Positions 58,690 to 64,000 of a stretch of DNA of 64,000 nt are shown one piece after another. Made by a program: the position numbers and the translations under genes. The stretch spans positions 1,680,001-1,744,000 of the forward strand of contig JACYXH010000575.1 in assembly GCA_026745465.1 (NCBI GenBank), in the 5' to 3' direction. The notes beneath the pieces are model-generated. The model searched no databases, was not told where the DNA came from, and was given only the letters and a program-made list of their open reading frames with translations. The stretch is from Lota lota. Taxonomy: Eukaryota > Chordata > Actinopteri > Gadiformes > Lotidae. Position 1 is the first letter of the stretch. Every line of letters starts with the position of its first letter.

Positions 58690-59212
58690 CGTCAAAACAG
58701 GCCTGTCAGAAGCGGTTAGCGCGACAGTACAGACGTGCACAATGGTGCCTTGTGTGTGAGGGGCCCCGCGCCGCGACGCCGCAGAGCGGGGCGGGGCCGC
58801 TTCCTGTTCCGGCCCCTCTGTTTCTGTGCCGCTACGCTGGTCGTCCCTCAACGAGCCTCTTCCTCTCCCCCCCCCTCCCTCCCTCCCTCCCTCCCTCTCA
58901 AGACGACGGGCGTCGGTTTCACTGACAAATGATCTCCCGTCGAGAGAAAAAAAAGAATTGCTTTGTTTTACGTCGTTTTTTTTTCAGATGGCTTTTTTTT
59001 TTTACGTTCGGTGCCATCGACGATGTTCATCCAGTTTATTGACAAAGTGTCTGGACTGGCCAGGGCCCGGCAGATCTTTACGACGTGTGAGTGGTGTTCT
59101 TAACACTCTGGATAATGACGCCACTAGGGTGTGTCTCTGATGCAGTGCTTTTTGTTGACTCGGTTCGATTGTTTAGTTGTGTTGTTTGTTTTTAGCAAAG
59201 GTCTTTACCTTT
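57430..59212. repeat. Diverged tandem segmental duplication (about 780 and 970 bp copies)
   Basis: Copy 1 is about 57,430-58,206 and copy 2 about 58,245-59,212. Shared landmarks in the same order: CCCGTGGCCATG; CCTCCGGTACATCAAGTA; AACAACACGGGC; a G-rich run; GCTGGTCGTCC; a T run with CAGATGGCT; TTGACAAAGTGTCTGG; ACACTCTGGATAATGACGCC; and TTTTTAGCAAAGGTCTTTAC. The offset grows from about 820 to 1,005 bp, so copy 2 has gained sequence, partly the G run at 58,653-58,689 and a CT run near 58,866. Confidence 0.85.
58641..58689. repeat. G tract ending in 37 uninterrupted G
   Basis: G8, TGGT, then G37 at 58,653-58,689: the longest homopolymer in the window, inside copy 2 of the segmental duplication. 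Confidence 0.94.
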
Positions 59213-59755
59213 ACCGGCATATTCAGACTCTCCTATGCAGTCAGTGTGTACAACGTGCTACTATTTGAAAAACCTAAATAACAAAACGGAAGTTGCTTCA
59301 GCTTTGTATTTATCTTTTTATCAACAATATAATGTAAGACACATTATACTTACAGTGAGAAGAACTTACACTCAATTATATTAGAATATTACTATTAAAA
59401 AAGGGAAGAACTCTAAACCTTTAAACTCATCACACACAATTAATACATATTTGTAATACTATCCGATTACAGCAAAGCACATAGAAAGCTAAACTCAACA
59501 ACATGCAATGTCCTCACACTCTCAGATCGGTGTGGAAGGGAGAGCCGGCCAGTGGTCTGTAACACAACCGCAAGCCCAGACCCCAGACTCTAAATGTAAA
59601 GACATCTTCACGACCAGACCCCATGAATATGTTGCTTTAATGGCACACTTCTCCTCTGCGGTACCACTTTGTCTTTGTTGTGAAAAACCGTGCCCTCCCT
59701 TTCCTTTCGTAGCGTTCCTCATTGTCTCCCGTTTCCAGCTGGCATCGGCCCCCAG

Positions 59756-59938
<183 letters not shown>

Positions 59939-60170
59939 CGTGCCTCACCACTTTGAAGCACTCGGTAATCGCCAACACTCGCCTCATGGCACACACTGGC
60001 ACCAGAGACGCTACGCTATGCACACACACACACACACACACACACACTGTCACTGTCAAGGGCTTGGATGTGGCAGAACGTGATCTTGACAGGATTCCAC
60101 ACCCTCCTCTACAGAGTCTTCCCTCTCAGAGCAGGATCAGGTTAACGCTGACGAAGACCAAAGCAACGGA

Positions 60171-60174
<4 letters not shown>

Positions 60175-60224
<50 letters not shown>
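60175..60224. repeat. (AC)n, about 50 bp
   Basis: Uninterrupted dinucleotide run. Confidence 0.94.
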
Positions 60225-60226
<2 letters not shown>

Positions 60227-60334
60227 CCTCAACGTGATTCCTTGGCTTAATGTTCGCCAACATCATCGTTGTTACTCATGGTGGTGCTCTGTTACGTGGA
60301 CGTAAAAGATGAGCTCATGGAGGGCACACACATT

Positions 60335-60576
60335 CACACATGCCCCCACACACACACGTCTCTCACACACACACGCACCCCCACACACACACACGTCTCT
60401 CACACACACATGCACCCCCACACACACACGTCTCTCACACGCACCCCCATACACACACGTCTCTCACACACACACGCACCCCCACACACACACACGTCTC
60501 TCACACACCCCCATACACACACATGCCCCCCCACACACACGTCTCTCACACACACATGCACCCCCATACACACACG

Positions 60577-60624
<48 letters not shown>

Positions 60625-60640
60625 ACCCCCCCACACACAC
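60335..60640. repeat. CA minisatellite with CGTCTCTCACAC blocks
   Basis: About nine units of roughly 35 bp combine a CA run, CGTCTCTC, a second CA run and GCACCCCC or GCCCCC. Confidence 0.9.
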
Positions 60641-62742
60641 ACACAACACACACACACTCGCAGCTCCTCATTATGTTCCTGTCTACATGGCAGCTTGTAT
60701 CAGCATGTGGTGAGACAACAGCCCTGTCTCACCGTAGGACACCGCAGGAACATTGTCATTCAACTGGGGGCCCCAGAGCCTAAGAATCTCCACACACATT
60801 CACGTTGATTAAGCTTCTCCCGTTATGGTCCCTCGCCCTCTGGTTGTCACGGAGACCAGGAGACGGATGGCTGTGCGTCAGGATAGCATCTTCCTGATTG
60901 AGGCGCTGTCCTGTGTTGCAATGTCAGCACTGTGTAAGCGAGCACTGTCCTTTAGCAAGCCATGCTGCAAGACCATTGGGTAGTTAGCTTCATAGAGGCT
61001 GGGTCATAACGTGTTTGGTGATTTTATTTCATTCACAATTTGCCTGAAGATGTTTTTGATCCGTGAAACTGGACAGTATGGGGGCGGAGTCTCAAATCTC
61101 AAATACGTCCTTCACATTTAGCGATAAATACTTTAAAAAAAGAATGACATTCGAAATCCGATTCTACATTATACGTCTATATTTAACAGGAATGAAAATG
61201 CACTACATTTTTGCAAACTTACAACCAACAAGAAATAGGACAAACACATGTTCCAGAATAGTCTGAAAACATGTGAGGATTCCCCACATACCACGGACCT
61301 TTCCGTTGGGGACACATAAAACAAGAAGATGACTTTTAATTCCTCTCCTAGCCCTCCATGCACGTATGCACATTTACACGTGCACATGTCCACAGGCACA
61401 CACGTGTGTCCTCTGTAACAGCCGTCCACATGCCATGTGACCACATGCCCTGCCGCTGCCGTACTCTGGAGACAGAAAGCATGACAGTTCATTGTTATTT
61501 ACCGTGTATGTGTGCGCGCATTTGCACGTGTACATGTATGTGTGGAAGTGTGCGTTTGTATTTGTGGGTGTGTTGAGCGTATAGGTGCGTGTGTGTGTGT
61601 GCGTGTGTGTGTATGCATGTGTATGTGTGCGTGCATGTGAGTGTAGGTGTGTGTATGTGTCTATGTGCGTATGTGTGTGTGGTTGTGTCAGCAGGGTTCA
61701 TTAGCAGTGTTTTTTCCAGCACACAACCAGCTGATTTCACTCGGCAGCAAATTGTTCGTAAGTTTACTTTATTCATTCATTTATTTTAGGATGTGGCCTA
61801 TTAGTATTGGCAGTTCATGGAAATAACTGATTTTATCTAAAAGATTGATAATACCTCACTTTGTGCTCGAATATGCTCTATTCTTCATTATTTGTGTGTT
61901 GTTGTTTTTTGCCAAATTCTCAGGGTGGGATTCTGGGGTGTGAGACTGTATTGGAAACCCGACAGGAAATGATGCGATACACCAGGAAGTCTCCACTATT
62001 GTTAGGTATGGAAACGGAAGTTCTGCTTGGGACGATAGGCAGACACACACACACACATAAAACAATAAAATGAGGTAGCCTCTCCCTCAGGAGGCATGAA
62101 CCACCATTTCAGCACACACTAAACACATTGATGGCATGGACAGGTGCTATGTTTACGACGATGATTACATGTTAACATATTTACCGTGCTATTTCCCCGC
62201 GCGTTGGCGTTGCTACCACTTTCACTCTCAGCTACATTATAATCTCAAGTCTGTGCAATGCTCACACTTCAGGCCTGGCTGAGTATATTGGCCCACCTCT
62301 GCTCTCTGTATCGCATTAAACACAATGGAAACACTGAGCTCACACACTGACTTAATACATTCACTCAGCGTGCCTTTGCAGACATTTCATCAACACTCGG
62401 CCGTAGTTTACAGCTCTGCTAAAACCATTAGGGATACGCAAAGCATTGTGGCGGTGGCTGCAGAGTTTCACCATAACAGCCTATGCTGTGATTGGACAAC
62501 AGGTATGTCATTGCTAAGAGACGGGAGACACCAGGAATGAGAACTGGGAGGAACTGCTCCCAGGGATATGTATGAAGGATTGCATTAGCGCATACAGCAA
62601 CACACACACACATGAACGCACACACACACACACAAAGTCATTGCAGGTTGCAGACAAATTTTACACTCCCTCACCACAGATTCAATAAAATATTTTAGGC
62701 CTACCAAACCGCCCCAGGACACACACACGCATGCATATGCAG

Positions 62743-62791
<49 letters not shown>

Positions 62792-62910
62792 ACCACACAC
62801 ACATTGATAGAAACATGGGTGAAATCCATTTTTTAGAGACACGCTCGTTAGGTTCGCATTACGCAGTATTGAATAAATCTGATGAAACCATCAGCCATGT
62901 CTGCTGGCAG

Positions 62911-62913
62911 AGG

Positions 62914-62981
<68 letters not shown>
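62911..62981. repeat. (GACA)n tetranucleotide
   Basis: About 17 units of ACAG/GACA. (GATA/GACA) repeats are a classic vertebrate satellite type. Confidence 0.93.
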
Positions 62982-62983
<2 letters not shown>

Positions 62984-64000
62984 AAGACAGAGAAAACGAG
63001 ACAGACAGTCACAAAGGCAGACACTAACAGTCTGATTCAGAACAGTGCTGAATTTGCTCTCTCTCTCTCTCGCTCTCTCTCTCATAATGAATCTGTTTTT
63101 CCATTCACTGGTCTAGGTGAACCTCATTTCTACAAGGACAAAGGGGGCGTTTATCAATCAAACATGATTAGGTGTGATTTTCCAGGACTACCCGCTGTGA
63201 CAGACAAATCTGTGTGTGTCTTTTGTGTGTGCGTGTGTGTTCTCTTTGTGTATTATTGTGTTGCTGCCTGTGTATATACGTATAGTGTGTCTATATGCCT
63301 GTGGGACTTTGTGTGTGCGTCCGTGCAAGCATGCAGGTGGGTATGAGTCTGAGTGTGTGTGTGTGTAAGTGTGTGTGCGTGTGTGTATAAGTGTGCGTGT
63401 GTAAGTGTGTGTGTGTGCGTGCGTGCGTGCGTGCATGCGTGCGTGTGCGCATGTGTGTAGACAGGCAAGGTGTGGTACCAGGGAGTAGGTGGGGTGAAAC
63501 ACAAGGATCAGCGGTGAGGGCCGTTCAGCTGGCCAATAAAGAAGAGAGGTCCAGATTAACTGGACGTTTCCGTGGTTACTAACGGGAGCAGACTAGCAGC
63601 ATAACATCTGGATGATGAATACAGACCTAACCAAAAGCACACACAGACACGCGCACACACATAAACGTAACAGCTGCCTGCAAAGGACAGCTTTTCAGAT
63701 CGAGTGAAGCAGGATGATGTGTGAGTGTGCTTGAGTGCGTGTGAGTCTGTGTGCGAGTGTGTGCATGTGTCTGTGTAAGGTTGTTTGTGTGTATTTTAGT
63801 ATACATTACGACGATCGACCCTCAGTGTTTGGCTGTATCAGCCATCATGGCCATAAACATTCTATGTAATGTAGGAACAGAAAAACGTACTTCGATAGCA
63901 ATCAGACCAGATCGCCACTTTAAATAAAAAGGAGAAGACCCACTATTTCACTCGGACCATGTCGAATCTTCAAGCCACTTCTCCATTATATTGGTATTTT

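Overview
The window is vertebrate nuclear DNA, most likely from a ray-finned (teleost) fish. It has one split gene with GT-AG introns. It also has very dense (CA)n, (GA)n and minisatellite arrays and many unusually long G/C homopolymers. Such repeat density is known from some teleosts such as cod-like fish, but the species cannot be fixed from the sequence.

The only gene I can support is the 3' four-fifths of dchs1 (Dachsous cadherin-related 1), on the minus strand from 41,887 down to the stop codon at 13,886-13,888. I resolved 25 coding exons. Every intron has GT-AG ends, and every junction keeps reading frame, except for one extra base inside exon 24 near 16,172. The exons encode about 2,730 residues: about 21 cadherin-repeat boundaries (roughly EC6 to EC27 if the protein has the usual 27), a transmembrane helix near 14,959-15,040, and a tail of about 355 residues with the conserved DCHS1 C-terminus. 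About 570 N-terminal residues (signal peptide, EC1 to about EC5) are missing. No cadherin exon is visible in 41,888-64,000, so that stretch is read as part of a first large intron of more than 22 kb.

Layout: 1-13,885 is 3' flank with simple repeats, hairpins and probably the 3' UTR. 13,886-41,887 is the exon-bearing part of dchs1. 41,888-64,000 is repeat-rich intron or upstream DNA. It holds a diverged tandem segmental duplication (57.4-59.2 kb), a 57-codon orphan ORF (45,153) and many satellites. A 262-bp MITE-like element lies in the intron between exons 1 and 2, and a LINE/SINE-like 3' tail lies in the intron between exons 20 and 21.

The most unusual observation is that three introns of this one gene (after exons 10, 15 and 18) begin with a tandem array whose repeat unit contains a copy of that exon's own 5' splice donor. 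The array after exon 10 has 18 extra copies, 16 of them keeping GTGAGA. The array after exon 18 has 16 extra copies. The array after exon 15 has about 8 units, two keeping an intact donor. Other splice sites sit inside or beside microsatellites: a (GAA)46 tract 8 bp from the exon 1 acceptor, a donor inside (GT)n at exon 2, and a C23 tract before exon 19. A run of 23 serine codons is translated inside exon 4.
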